From assembly GCF_002494345.1 (NCBI RefSeq), contig NZ_NXNI01000002.1:62001-126000 (forward strand): DNA of 64,000 nucleotides. Reading direction: 5' to 3'. Of this stretch, positions 1-9,921 are shown one piece after another. The DNA is from Natrinema ejinorense (lineage in GTDB: Archaea > Halobacteriota > Halobacteria > Halobacteriales > Natrialbaceae). The position numbers and the translations under genes were made by a program. Below the pieces are notes generated by a model that saw only the letters and a program-made list of their open reading frames with translations, did no database searches and was not told the DNA's origin. How positions within the stretch are numbered: position 1 is the first letter of the stretch; every line of letters starts with the position of its first letter.

Positions 1-894
1 CCGTCGCCCCATCCGGCCGACCACTGGCCCCTCGCTCCCCGCCGCGGTACAAGTTGCCGCAGTAACGGGAAAACAACTTCTCGCAGCAGCTTGCAACCGA
101 ACGAGGCGGAGGTGACGAGCGACGTCGAACACCACCAGCCGGCCCCAACGAGCCTCTATGACCAGCGTGGGAACGGCATCGGCGACGAGGTGTGGTCAGT
201 CTCACCGATGGGCCTCGCCGAAACGACTGGCGAGAGGGATTCGGATAGCCAGCGTCCAGTGGTCCCGACGACGAAGCATCTCGACCGTCAGAACTGCGGG
301 AAAGTAACCGACCATCAGTTCAAGACCTGCGAATCGATGACAAAAATGCCCGGCATAGTCGGAGCGACGACATCTGCCGGACACCACGGTAGGTATGCCA
401 ACAGGCGCTGATTGGATCGATCGGGGTGTCACGCACGGCGGGGGTGCGCGACAACAAAGATGTCCGGTCCGACTAGTATCAATTCCTGCCCGATTCCCAG
501 TCGCTCGAAATCGTCCAGTCCGTTCAACCAAGGGACCTCACATGCCACTGCCAATACGAAGGACACTGTTCCAATCCCCGACCGACGAACCGGGATGAAA
601 GAAGGAAGGCTGGTGAATGACTGAGCCGCCACGACGGACGAGACGTGGAGGCGTTCCGCTGCATTCTGTGGCATTGTTCGTTGGGTTCGTTCTCAGATGG
701 CCACTACATTCATGCGATACGGTACCTCTTACTCAGACGGCGGGGAAAGGTTCAGTCGTTCCACTAACCCGACCTGTCCACCACGACAGGCCAATCCTGC
801 CTTCGAGATCGTCCCAACAGGGGGTCAATAGCCCTATTGTCACACGATCTCGGGACCACCCAGATCGGATTCCCACTATCAGGTTGGGAAGCTT

Positions 895-920
895 CAACGC
901 TGGCCTTTGGCTGGCGTTTT
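895..920 (+). repeat. Hairpin repeat copy 1
   Basis: The arms AACGCTGGCC and GGCTGGCGTT pair over ten positions, with two G-U pairs, around a TTT loop, and a T-run follows. A near copy (23 of 26 bases the same) lies at 1325-1350. It could be a transcription terminator, an IS200/IS605-type end or a small mobile palindrome. Confidence 0.5.
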
Positions 921-1324
921 CTCTCGAGGATGCTTCACTGCGAGAAGCCTGACGATCTCGGGAACCTTGTTGATTGCAACAGCGGCCTCGCGAGACCGCC
1001 GACGGACCTTTTGATGCCCTCAAAACGGTAAGTGGGGTGGAATAGTCTCCGGATAGGGGGGGGAAGGGAGCCGGAGACATGCTATTGTTTTTGGACATCA
1101 CCATTAATACTTTCGTATAGTTTCAGACGGCCAACAAATTGATGGTGTATCAATCCCAAGCCGGAGATGGCGAGGAAACTGACTCAGTCGTTGCCTCTGA
1201 TCGAACCTGTCCGTCCGAGACAGACGGTCCTCGCCATCCCGAGATCGCTACGGCACCGCCTGATCCAAACGGTGTCTTTGATCTCGGCCCTCCCTACGAT
1301 TGACACATTGTGGGAAGGGGGCTC

Positions 1325-1350
1325 CAACGCTGGCCTCTGGCCGGCGCTTT
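1325..1350 (+). repeat. Hairpin repeat copy 2
   Basis: This is the second copy of the hairpin at 895-920. The arms are CGCTGGCC and GGCCGGCG around a TCT loop, followed by a short T-run. Copy 1 pairs T-G where copy 2 pairs differently, so the stem is largely kept although bases changed. That favours a structured element over chance. Confidence 0.5.
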
Positions 1351-1790
1351 TCGTTGCGCCTAATCGTATAGGGTACAATTGTCGGAGTACAGTGACTGAC
1401 GGTCTCCTACTACCGGTCCCGTTCCGTGTTCTCCATGATCTACAGCCCTTCGACCTCGGTAAGGCTGCTCTCACTGACCTCCTCAATGCACAGATCTTCG
1501 ACGTATTCCATCAGCCGATCGAGGCCGCCCTATCGAGATTTTCGCGAACGGCAGTTGAAGCGAGTGTATCCACGGTGTTTCACGCAGTGGCCGCGTCTCG
1601 CTCCGAAATTCATCGATACGTAGCCTCACTGTGCTGAGCGAGTGACGGTCAGAACCTGTGAGCGGCGAAGGATTTTCAGCAGGGCAGCCCGACAGAATAG
1701 ACCCAAGCTTCGGTAGGGCCAATTGGGCAGCTGTCCTGGGTTGCTCGACTGTTTCGACACCCCCAATACAACCGGTAAAAACAACGACAT

Positions 1791-2477
1791 ATGGGTCTCA
1801 TCGCTGAGTTCGATATCGACTGTAAGGCGTTACCGCTCGCCGGAATGGCAGCAAGCGTCCCCGAAGCGACACTGACGCTCGATCTGCAGTTCAATCACGG
1901 GGACGGACCATTGTTCATCGTTACCGTACAGAATGGCTCTCGGTTGGACATTGAAAGCGCTTTCACGGAGGCATACGACGTCGAGGAGTGGGCGCTCATT
2001 GGGCAGGCTGGCGACACACGTCGATACCAAGCGCTCCCAGCGCTCAGTCTTGAGGGCCAACTCGGTGAACATCTCGACGATCTCGAGGGCCTTGAAGCCC
2101 TCGCGACGGCCGACGCGATTATCGAGCGGATAGATGTGGTACCGGACGGGTGGCGACAGACCGGCTGGTTCGCTGACCGGGAGGCATTCAGTACGTTCTC
2201 TTCGTTCTGGCAGCGGAACGCTGACTTTCGGTTACACCGCCTCACTCAGGACAGGGAGTCTGAACCGGCGGGTGACGGATTGACCGACCGCCAACACGAG
2301 GCGCTCCGAATCGCTTACGAACGAGGCTATTTCGACATTCCTCGGCAGGCAACCCTGAAAGACATCGCGGCGGAACTAGATATTTCTCCGTCGTCAGTCT
2401 CTGAACGACTGCGCCGGGCACAAACGCAACTCATCGAGGAAACCGTAGCCACGACCTGGCCGCCACTCCCCAATTGA
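1791..2477 (+). CDS. Bacterio-opsin-activator-type HTH regulator
   Basis: This 228-residue protein has the layout of haloarchaeal Bat-like regulators: an N-terminal ligand-sensing part (about 1-160) without catalytic motifs and a C-terminal HTH_10 domain (about 168-222). The HTH shows the typical start LTDRQHEALRIAYERGYFDIPR and the recognition segment DIAAELDISPSSVSERLRRA. It lies 98 bp before an ABC exporter on the same strand, so control of that exporter is a reasonable inference. The ATG at 1791 fits the usual N-terminus of the family. The ligand is unknown. Confidence 0.85.
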   Translation: MGLIAEFDIDCKALPLAGMAASVPEATLTLDLQFNHGDGPLFIVTVQNGSRLDIESAFTEAYDVEEWALIGQAGDTRRYQALPALSLEGQLGEHLDDLEGLEALATADAIIERIDVVPDGWRQTGWFADREAFSTFSSFWQRNADFRLHRLTQDRESEPAGDGLTDRQHEALRIAYERGYFDIPRQATLKDIAAELDISPSSVSERLRRAQTQLIEETVATTWPPLPN

Positions 2478-2575
2478 AGGGGGAACCACTTGCTCTTTGA
2501 CGAAATGGGGAATTTAAAGGCCCCCATGAATTCGAGAATCTCCTACCTGACTTCGTCTTGATGTCTTAATCGTTT

Positions 2576-3634
2576 ATGCCATTGGAACAAGCACGACAAC
2601 GATCCGAGAACGAGACGCACACCTCGCAGCGTCAAACTGCTATCGACGCAGAGGACGTCCACGTAACGTATGACGATGGAACCGAGGCCGTCCAAGGCGT
2701 CTCTCTGAACGTCAAAGAAGGCGAGTTCTTCGGCTTTCTCGGTCCCAACGGGGCCGGGAAGACGACCACTATCAGGACTCTCGTCACGCTGTTGTACCCG
2801 ACACAGGGGTCAGTACGAATCAACGGCTACGATACGAAGAACAACCCGCAGGCTGTGCGCGAATCCATCGGCTACATGGCCCAAGAAACGAGCATCGACT
2901 TCGAGCTCACACCCCGTGAAAACCTACGTATCGCCTGTCGGATGTACGGCGTTCCGAGCGAAGAACGGGAGGAACGTATCGAGGAATTGCTCGACCTCGT
3001 TGACTTGCGAGGCGTTGCGGACAAGCGAGCAGAGACGTTTTCGGGCGGCATGCAAAAGCGTCTCGATACCGCGACCGTCCTCGTCCATCGTCCCCCAGTG
3101 GTCTTTCTTGACGAACCAACGACAGGTTTCGATCCCGAGGCACGGCTCCGGGTCTGGAATTACTTCGAGGAGATCAACGACCGAGGAACGACGGTATTCC
3201 TCACGACGCAGTACCTCGAGGAAGCGAACGAACTGTGTGATCGCCTCGCCATCCTTCAAGAGGGGGAAATCAGCCACACTGGGACACCTGCTGCACTCAA
3301 GTCAGCCGTTGGGACGAAGACCATCACGCTAGCACTGAAAGACCCGTCGGACCAGAACCGCCGCCGTGCGATGAACACCGTCCGGCAACTCACCGCACTC
3401 GACGCGGCGACTATCGAAAGAACCGCCGACGGGTTGGCCATCGAAGCCGACAACGCTCGCTCGGCCACGAGCGAACTCTTCACCGAGCTGTCCGCGGCAG
3501 ACATCACAATCACTGGTTTCGACATTCGATCACCGACGCTCGATGACGTCTTCCTTACGCTGGCTGGAGAGGAGGATGTCGGAGGGAACGGGATAGCTAC
3601 TGAAACGACGAGGGTACAGGAGGTGAGTCGATGA
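2576..3634 (+). CDS. ABC transporter ATP-binding protein, DrrA type
   Basis: This 352-residue ATPase carries Walker A GPNGAGKTT (near 57-65), the signature FSGGMQKR (near 155), Walker B VVFLDEPTTG (near 173) and an H-loop region. The long C-terminal tail after about residue 230 and the EARLRVW segment after Walker B are typical of the daunorubicin-resistance/ABC-2 export class. Its stop overlaps the permease start by 4 bp (ATGA), so the two are co-translated. The protein should power export of a drug-like or lipid substrate at the cytoplasmic membrane; the substrate cannot be read from the sequence. Confidence 0.92.
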   Translation: MPLEQARQRSENETHTSQRQTAIDAEDVHVTYDDGTEAVQGVSLNVKEGEFFGFLGPNGAGKTTTIRTLVTLLYPTQGSVRINGYDTKNNPQAVRESIGYMAQETSIDFELTPRENLRIACRMYGVPSEEREERIEELLDLVDLRGVADKRAETFSGGMQKRLDTATVLVHRPPVVFLDEPTTGFDPEARLRVWNYFEEINDRGTTVFLTTQYLEEANELCDRLAILQEGEISHTGTPAALKSAVGTKTITLALKDPSDQNRRRAMNTVRQLTALDAATIERTADGLAIEADNARSATSELFTELSAADITITGFDIRSPTLDDVFLTLAGEEDVGGNGIATETTRVQEVSR

Positions 3635-4548
3635 GCGGCGTTACCGACGGAGCGGGCCCCATCGATAGTGACTCGGCAAAGAGAGCGTCGGGGAACAGTT
3701 CCACAACAGACGCGCGGATCAGCTTCAAGCGGTGGCTCGTCAAGACCTCCCGCAATCCCTACGTGACGTTCACGTCACTGGTTCAGCCGATCATTTTCTT
3801 CGTCCTCATGGCCGAAGTCCTCGGCGCGATCGCGGGAGGTGCCGTTTCTCAGTCGGTAACAGGTGACGTTACGTACGTGACCTATCTCACACCCGCAATC
3901 ATTATTCAGTCAACGCTGGCCGCTGCTGCTGTTTCCGGCATCGGACTGGTCGACGATATGGAGACCGGGATGTTCGACAAGACCCTCATCTCCCCGATGA
4001 ATCGAGGCGCACTGTTCGTCGGGAAAGTGTCGTCCGAGGTCGTCCGAATCACCGTCCAAACGGGGATCATACTCGGTCTCGGGTACCTCCTTTTGACTCT
4101 CGAGTCGGGGGCGTCTGTAACTCGATATCTCCAGACGGGACTGTTCGGTGTGCTCGGCGTATTCGTCGTGACCGTCATATTCGGTGGTGTCTTCATGGCG
4201 TACTCGAATATCGTTGCGCTCGTTACTCGCGACCGAGAAGCCACCGTGATGATTGCGAACCTCCTGACGTTCCCGTTACTATTCATCTCGAGCGCGTTCC
4301 TTCCACTCGACGTCCTCCCTGGCTGGATTCAAGCAGTCGCAGTCGCGAATCCCATCACTTACGGTGTCGACGGCATCCGAGCGCTCATGCTTGGACGGGA
4401 CGTACTGTCGGTTTTCGAGGTAACGGCGTTCGCTGGATTCTGGAACACAGTCGTTCCTGCTATTGCTGTTCTCCTGGCGTTCAACGTCGTTCTGGGCGGC
4501 ATTGCTATCGGCCTTCTAAAGCGGGCCTCCAGGGCTGACGTTCAGTAA
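3631..4548 (+). CDS. ABC-2 type export permease
   Basis: A 305-residue membrane protein with about six hydrophobic segments after a polar N-terminal 35 residues. It has the ABC-2 architecture: a first helix around PYVTFTSLVQPIIFFVLMAE, a middle cluster, and the PLLFISSAFLPLDVLPGW motif before the last helices, which is typical of DrrB/YadH-type permeases. The start overlaps the ATPase stop by 4 bp. With the ATPase it should form a two-gene exporter, probably controlled by the upstream HTH regulator. Confidence 0.9.
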   Translation: MSGVTDGAGPIDSDSAKRASGNSSTTDARISFKRWLVKTSRNPYVTFTSLVQPIIFFVLMAEVLGAIAGGAVSQSVTGDVTYVTYLTPAIIIQSTLAAAAVSGIGLVDDMETGMFDKTLISPMNRGALFVGKVSSEVVRITVQTGIILGLGYLLLTLESGASVTRYLQTGLFGVLGVFVVTVIFGGVFMAYSNIVALVTRDREATVMIANLLTFPLLFISSAFLPLDVLPGWIQAVAVANPITYGVDGIRALMLGRDVLSVFEVTAFAGFWNTVVPAIAVLLAFNVVLGGIAIGLLKRASRADVQ

Positions 4549-4752
4549 CGGCGTCTCTCTCGTTCTTTGCCACTACTGAATCGCCAGTGTCCCGTGGAGA
4601 CTGCGGCGGGTGCAGACCCAACTGATCGAAGGGCTGTGCGACTACTCCTCCCCGAGTTGACCTCCGTTCCGAAATCCCCCTTCCACTTATAAAGCACCGA
4701 ACGACTGAGAGACAGGCATTCTCCGTTTCCACAATAACGATAAGAAGCACTA

Positions 4753-5559
4753 ATGCAGACAGTCACTTCGGCAGATGGAACCAGTATCGCATTCGAACAG
4801 CACGGAGAGGGGCCTCCGCTCGTCCTCCTTCATGGAGGGTCTTCGCCCCAGTACTGGCAGCCGATCGTTCCGCTCTTCGCCGAAGACTACACGGTCATTA
4901 TTCCCCATCGACGTGGTGTTGGGGAAAGCGGCGACGCTGACGAGTATTCCCTCGATCGTGGAGTCGAGGACGTTCGTGCAGTCATCGATGCGGCGGATGG
5001 AACTCCGGTTCTGTTCGGGCATTCGTTCGGCGGTCTGTTGGCGATCGAGACCGCACGAACTACTTCAGTAAAGAAGGTCATCGCGTATGAACCGGCTGTT
5101 CTTGTTGGGGAATATCGAGAGCATGCCGATCTCGCGGCACAGATGCAGGAACGAATCAACGACGGAGAACGACGCGAGGCGATGAAGTTCTACATCAGTG
5201 AGGTCATGCACGGTGGCGAAATCGATGACCTCGATGGCTGGCTCGCCGAGTGGCCGCCATGGCCCGACATCGTCGATCTGACGGAGAATGTCGCTCGAAT
5301 CAATCGTGCTATCGAGCAGTACCGTCTCCCGGACTCACTCGAGATCGACGCGCCAGTGCTTTTGCTGACCGGGACTGAGGGCCCGCCTCACCTCCGAGAC
5401 GGTATCCGTGCAGTAGATGCGGCTCTTTCAGACAGCCGGTGCACCGAGTTCGAGGGCGTCGGTCACGGCGGTCCGACAGAAGCACCTGATCGGGTCATAG
5501 CTACGGTGGGCGCTTTCATCAACGAGAAGGAGACGCCAGTTCCGGAGGGCTGCAACTAA
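4753..5559 (+). CDS. Alpha/beta hydrolase
   Basis: A 268-residue alpha/beta-hydrolase-fold enzyme. The oxyanion region LVLLHGGSSPQYWQP (near 24-38), the nucleophile elbow GHSFGG (Ser near 93) and the C-terminal histidine in EGVGHGGPTEAPD (near 237) give a complete catalytic triad layout. Size and motifs match general esterase/lyase members; the substrate is unknown. It is 204 bp downstream of the exporter on the same strand, with an AT-rich stretch around 4684-4697 that could hold its own promoter. Confidence 0.85.
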   Translation: MQTVTSADGTSIAFEQHGEGPPLVLLHGGSSPQYWQPIVPLFAEDYTVIIPHRRGVGESGDADEYSLDRGVEDVRAVIDAADGTPVLFGHSFGGLLAIETARTTSVKKVIAYEPAVLVGEYREHADLAAQMQERINDGERREAMKFYISEVMHGGEIDDLDGWLAEWPPWPDIVDLTENVARINRAIEQYRLPDSLEIDAPVLLLTGTEGPPHLRDGIRAVDAALSDSRCTEFEGVGHGGPTEAPDRVIATVGAFINEKETPVPEGCN

Positions 5560-5790
5560 ATCCGAATCGGTCCTGTACTATCTTGTCGCAGATAGGTCCT
5601 TGTAAACTCTCACAAGCTGTGCCGCTGCTTTCGCAGATGATCTGCAGCAGTACTTTTCGAACAGCCCGCTTCGTTGCCACTATCTCGAACGGTCGTTTCG
5701 CGAGGGATTTCGTCGGAGCCACGTTTCCAGGCAACGTCACACTATAAGTGGGTCAGTATAGTTCTCACTCAGAACAATCACCGACTCAGT

Positions 5791-6214
5791 ATGGTCTCCG
5801 ACCAGATTCCCTCCAGCGAAGCGTTGTCTTGCCGCACAGTCCTTGCGTCCAGTGCAGTCATCGGTGCAACCGGGCTTGCAGGGTGTTCAGCTGATGCCAG
5901 TTCTGAATCCGCTGACTGTACGACAACAGCTCTCGAACACAGTGACGGGGATGTCCTACAGCAAGCGCCGTGGTATCCGATGAGTCAGTTGTGCTACTGG
6001 TCTCATTGCAGGAATCAGGTGACGCCCTCCTATCGAGTCGATTCTTCTCAAGAACTTTGAAGGCGACCTCCTCAACGAAATCCCCACAACCGAGGCTCGT
6101 GAGTATCGTATCACTATCGGCTCACCACCACACAACGGGCATCTCAAATTGCTCGCTGAAAACCACCAGCGTGACGAAATCGACTCGCTTGCGATCGAAT
6201 ACCACTGCACCTAA
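5791..6214 (+). pseudogene. Frameshifted haloarchaeal lipoprotein
   Basis: The first frame (from ATG 5791) gives a signal segment ending in GLAGC, a lipobox. Around 5965 the sense jumps to a second frame (VVSDESVVLLVSLQESGD) and around 6030 to a third, which reads FEGDLLNEIPTTEAREYRI and ends in a TAA at 6212-6214. The three pieces join into one plausible secreted protein of about 140 residues, so two small indels have broken the gene. The twin-arginine pair before the hydrophobic segment is also poor. The original function is unknown. A sequencing error in the window would be the alternative. Confidence 0.6.
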
Positions 6215-6248
6215 TACGTAACTGACTCAACTGCTCTCTGCACCCTCT

Positions 6249-7226
6249 CTATCGTTCGCGCTCGAGTTCTAAGAGCGTCTCGATCCGTTCGTCGGTTGGC
6301 GGGTGTGTTCCAAAGAGATAGCGTTTGATTCGGTGTGTCCACGTTACGAGCCACCAATACGACGGTTCAGTGTCTCCGTCAGGTCCGAGCATGACTTTTT
6401 CGGGTTCGTTCGATTCGAGTGGGAGAACGGATAACGAAGAGACACTCGACGCTTCACGCAAATCACGAGTCGGTGTGTCTGCGATTTCTTCATCGAGTCG
6501 CTGCAGTGCGAGAGCGAGGACAGCAGGTGATCCGGTAACCTCCGCCGCTGCCCGATCTGCCGCTCGTTCTCTGGCACGGGACAGACGAGCCGTGATCGAC
6601 CTCCCGACAACCCAAATGCCGGCTGACAAGAACCCAAGCGGTACGGTCACGATACCGACTGCCCCGGGATTTTCTATCCGTGTGACTCGTGATCGCAGTC
6701 CATCGGCGAGAACAACAGGAAGTGAAACAACCGTCATGATCATCGCGTCTCGGTTTCTGACGTGAGCGAGTTCGTGTGCAATCACTGCCTCGAGTTCATC
6801 CTGTCCGTCGAGTGCCTCGATCGTCCCGAGAGAGAGCACGAGGTGGATATTTTCCGGTCGGAACCCAATAGCTAATGCTTCGGGTGCATCTCGTTCCGAG
6901 ATCGCAATCGTTGGGACAGGGACATCGAGTTGGGCAGCAACTCGCGTCGCTGTTTGATGCAATTCCGGTGCTGTCTCCTGATTCACTGGATAGGCATCTG
7001 CAAGCCGTTCGATCGTTTCGAGTTGCCTGTACTCGAGATAGCCGATCGTCAAAAGCGTTGCAACAGTAATAATGAGCGCGATCTGAGTCGCACGCGCAAT
7101 CTCAAAAAGTACGAGTACACCGTAGAAGACAACCCAAACTCCCACGAGAAAGCCAACTGAGACGAGGGCAAGTCCAAGAAGGGCAGCGATCATCCGTAAT
7201 TGAAGAGTGGTTGGTCTGGAGGGCAT
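6249..7226 (-). CDS. htpX: M48 family membrane metalloprotease, HtpX-like
   Basis: A 325-residue integral membrane protease. Two hydrophobic segments lie at about 11-40 and 44-62, the zinc motif HELAH at 151-155, and the third ligand region in RARERAADRAAAEVTG near 207-222. A pair of hydrophobic stretches lies between them. The ORF stays open upstream to 7484, but the ATG at 7226 gives the usual N-terminus of the family and the upstream extension looks noncoding. HtpX proteases degrade misfolded membrane proteins; that role is inherited from the family. Confidence 0.88.
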   Translation of the reverse strand: MPSRPTTLQLRMIAALLGLALVSVGFLVGVWVVFYGVLVLFEIARATQIALIITVATLLTIGYLEYRQLETIERLADAYPVNQETAPELHQTATRVAAQLDVPVPTIAISERDAPEALAIGFRPENIHLVLSLGTIEALDGQDELEAVIAHELAHVRNRDAMIMTVVSLPVVLADGLRSRVTRIENPGAVGIVTVPLGFLSAGIWVVGRSITARLSRARERAADRAAAEVTGSPAVLALALQRLDEEIADTPTRDLREASSVSSLSVLPLESNEPEKVMLGPDGDTEPSYWWLVTWTHRIKRYLFGTHPPTDERIETLLELERER

Positions 7227-7380
7227 GGTAGCAAAATTCGAGTGAGTGTTCAAAGCGTTTATTGTATCAGTAGCTGATAATGACGAGCGACGTTTTTCAT
7301 TCAAAATTGGCGTCGAAGCTGAGGAGGTCGATTCGGCAACGACAGTTGCACACTGAACACAGTCATCCGCCGTCCGGTAA

Positions 7381-7512
7381 CTACAAACCCGGACTGAACG
7401 CTGCAGCAACCCATACGTCGGCAAATAACAGGAGTACGGCAAACCCTCCATTGAACTCGTGTTCAGTCGTTTGAACCGATGCATAGACGTATGCAGCCAA
7501 CGCGAGGACCAT
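7381..7512 (-). CDS. Possible small membrane protein or fragment
   Basis: A 43-codon frame starts at ATG 7512 and reads as one polar hairpin between two hydrophobic stretches (VLALAAYVYAS and FAVLLLFADVWVAAAF). It resembles the C-terminal half of the short two-helix membrane proteins common in haloarchaea. The frame stays open further upstream without a clear start, so it may be the tail of a truncated gene. It lies between the protease and an AI-2E transporter relic. Confidence 0.3.
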   Translation of the reverse strand: MVLALAAYVYASVQTTEHEFNGGFAVLLLFADVWVAAAFSPGL

Positions 7513-7608
7513 ATCTGACTTTTTCAACAGTTGCTGAAATAGTTGTTGTATTGATATTCGAACGTCTGCTCAACGTTCGATCGAACAACACCGCGATCTG
7601 TGAGATAC

Positions 7609-7930
7609 CGTCCAGAATTGCTCGAGTCGCCATCGTCCAGGGGGTCGTCGCTGGAGTCGCCCTCGTCGCCACTGGCGTTCCCACTGCGCTGTTGTGGACG
7701 GCCGTCATGATCGTTCTCGCGATGGTTCCGCTCGTCGGCGCGATTCCCGTCTGGGGTGGGCAGTGGCCTCCCTGTCTCTCACGGACGAACCGCTGCCCGC
7801 CGTCGGGTTATTCGTCTACAGCATCATCGTGGTCGGACTCATCGACGACTCTCTCCGTCCATTCGCCGTCGACAGGTACGCCACGCTCAACCCTGCCGTC
7901 ATCCACCTCGGCATCCTCGGAGGATTCGCG
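7609..7930 (+). pseudogene. AI-2E/PerM family transporter relic
   Basis: The first frame carries GVVAGVALVATGVPTALLW and IVLAMVPLVGAIPVWG, and after a frameshift near 7757 the next frame continues LFVYSIIVVGLIDDSLRPF and NPAVIHLGILGGF. These match the conserved core of AI-2E family transporters (PF01594) in the right order. The N-terminal half is missing and the C-terminal part is lost after about 7925, so the gene is a fragment. Confidence 0.65.
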
Positions 7931-8108
7931 GTCGCCGCCCGCGCCCTCGAGACATATCCCCGAATCGCGTTCCGACGCGTGCTTCGAATATGTTCTCGAG
8001 TCGCTGAAACACGGGTCCGGGAGCGGCTATCCGAGATTGTGCTCGTCCCGTGGTACGTTTCACGCTGGCGCGGCATTCGCTTATGAGATGGGGCGGTGTC
8101 CGTTGCAC

Positions 8109-8849
8109 ATGGCAGATTCGAACGACGATACGGCCGACCCGACGACGCCCGGACAACGGGAGATCGGCCGCGAAATGGTCGAAGAGAGCACAGGCCTCGG
8201 CTCGGTGATGGCCCACGCGTACCGGGGCGAACTTGGCCGGGTGGATACGTGGCGACAGCGACTCGATCAGACGACAACGTGGGCGGTGACTCTGATGGCG
8301 GCGATCCTGACGTGGGCGTTCTCAAGTCCCGACAACCCTCACTATATCCTGTTGATCGGAATCGTGGTCGTCACGGTCTTCCTCGGCATCGAGGCGCGGC
8401 GGTACCGGGATTACGATGTCTTTCGGGCGTGTGTTCGGATGCTTCAGGAGAATCTGCTCGCAACTGCCCTGGACCCGTCACGGGACGTCGAACACACCGA
8501 CTGGCGAGTCAAATTGAGTCAGGACTACCGTGAGCCTACGGTGAAAGTATCGATGCAAGAGGCCCTCGCGAATCGCCTTCGGCGCGTGTATCTCGCGTTG
8601 CTTGGCGTCCTCCTCGTCGCATGGGTCTTCAGAGTGACCGCGTTCGCGGCGCGTGAAGACTGGATCGAAACCGCCGCGATCGCTCGAATCCAGGGACTGG
8701 TCGCGATCGTGGTCGTCGTCGTGTTCTACGTCGCGCTGCTCGCAATCTCGCTGTGGCCACGAGAACGCCAGGCGAAGGGCGAATTCCGCAAAGGAAAGGA
8801 GGGTGACTGGAAGGATCCGGACGCGAAGGACGAGTCGCGGAACGGATGA
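8109..8849 (+). CDS. DUF2270 membrane protein
   Basis: A 246-residue protein with four hydrophobic segments in two pairs (about 60-95 and 160-225) and a charged linker. The segment GSVMAHAYRGELGRVDTWRQ and the following RLDQTTTWAVT are typical of DUF2270 proteins, which are common in haloarchaea and have no assigned function. The start ATG 8109 fits the family length; the frame is open upstream only because it runs through the AI-2E relic. The C-terminus is highly charged. Confidence 0.8.
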   Translation: MADSNDDTADPTTPGQREIGREMVEESTGLGSVMAHAYRGELGRVDTWRQRLDQTTTWAVTLMAAILTWAFSSPDNPHYILLIGIVVVTVFLGIEARRYRDYDVFRACVRMLQENLLATALDPSRDVEHTDWRVKLSQDYREPTVKVSMQEALANRLRRVYLALLGVLLVAWVFRVTAFAAREDWIETAAIARIQGLVAIVVVVVFYVALLAISLWPRERQAKGEFRKGKEGDWKDPDAKDESRNG

Positions 8850-9274
8850 CCGATCGACCACACAAAACCGATTCGAGTCCAACCGCCCGCAACTAGACTA
8901 CGGGCACGTTTAGCTGACTGACGAACTCGTCCGTCATCGTCCTGAAGGGTTTCGATCGGAAACCCAGCCGCCGGCGTCTTCGTCGTAGAGTGAGGGACTC
9001 TATGCGGTCAAGGGATCGGATCTTGTCCGGTTCTCTTGACCGGTGTCGAACACGTCTTTCGGTTGTGTCAAAGGTGTTCTGCCAGTCGCCCTCCGCCACG
9101 ATTTCTCCGACTTCTCGAGGTGGTTCTTGGCCTTCTTGGAGGCTTTAACGGTTTCGTCATTAAATCACGTGCCTATGGGTTCAGTTCTTCTAGCCCTACA
9201 GCCCCTGATGAGGGAGCCATATAGCGGTTCACATATCCCGTGTTCGAGGTCCCCGAATCGATCAGTACAGGTCG
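8850..9274. other. Intergenic stretch without a recognised gene
   Basis: Only short frames without family motifs are present. A lysine-rich minus-strand stretch near 9060-9150 might be a relic but matches nothing I know. The sequence CCATATAGCGG near 9218 recurs at 9890 upstream of the pirin gene and could be a shared promoter-type element. Confidence 0.4.
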
Positions 9275-9766
9275 TTATTCGAGCGGTTCGATCGTGTCGC
9301 CCGGTCGAATAGTCCCGCTTTCCAGAACGTCTGCTCGAAGCCCGCCACGGTGGGCCAGCGCATCGAGGAGATCCTCACCGGTGAGGTCTTGCAGATAGCT
9401 GCAAGGTTCGCAGAGACGGTCACCCCTACAGATAGCGTCGCCGACGCGGAATCGCGTGCCGACGAGATGGTTGAGTGCAACGTCCCGAGTGACGACGTTC
9501 CGCCGGTGTTCGCCGGACCCGAGTTCGATATCGGCGTCGCGTTCGATCGCGTCGATGGCTTCCTCCTCGATGAGCGTCAGGTCGTAGCCGTCGTGGCGGT
9601 CTTCTTCCGACTCCCAAGTGACGAACGTCCCGGTTTCGATTTCGCGGAAATATCTGTCACCCCGAAGGCCACGGCCCGCGACGGCTTCGATTTTGCTGCG
9701 TTCGTCCATCTCGACGCCGGCGTCAGGCGCAGTGAAGATGCGTTCGGCAGTCCCCATACCCTTCAT
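9275..9766 (-). CDS. MOSC domain protein
   Basis: A 163-residue MOSC (molybdenum cofactor sulfurase C-terminal) domain protein. It shows GRGLRGDRYF near 32-41, the ELGSGEHRRNVVTRDVAL block and the conserved cysteine block GDRLCEPCSYLQ near 118-129. MOSC proteins handle sulfur or N-hydroxylated substrates with a molybdenum cofactor. The frame is open far upstream, but ATG 9766 (or 9757) gives the normal length. A molybdoenzyme (formate dehydrogenase type) is encoded 1.4 kb away; a link is only suggestive. Confidence 0.85.
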   Translation of the reverse strand: MKGMGTAERIFTAPDAGVEMDERSKIEAVAGRGLRGDRYFREIETGTFVTWESEEDRHDGYDLTLIEEEAIDAIERDADIELGSGEHRRNVVTRDVALNHLVGTRFRVGDAICRGDRLCEPCSYLQDLTGEDLLDALAHRGGLRADVLESGTIRPGDTIEPLE

Positions 9767-9921
9767 ACTTATTGTGTCTAATTCCACCGAAAAATATCTT
9801 TGCTGTACTCGGTGTTCCGCCAGCGTGAGCGCTGCTGGACTGAACGACTGACTCACGGAGAGTGCCAATAGAGGGGCCTCGCGCAGAACCCATATAGCGG
9901 CTGAGAGACGATGACTTGGTA

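Larger units (their letters stand above)
1..1790. other. Gene-poor region, no confident gene
   Basis: I see no reading frame here with recognisable family motifs. Several open frames of 60-156 codons overlap each other on both strands and look like chance frames of GC-rich DNA. A few short stretches read protein-like, for example minus-strand codons near 202-330 (hydrophobic) and 429-540, and a minus frame near 1440-1620 broken by one stop. They may be relics of decayed genes. The only structure I can support is the repeated hairpin listed separately. Confidence 0.5.

Noticed and set aside
202-540. Hydrophobic minus-strand stretches that might be a decayed membrane protein
   Set aside because: Only short runs read well, with frame changes, and I could not match them to a family.
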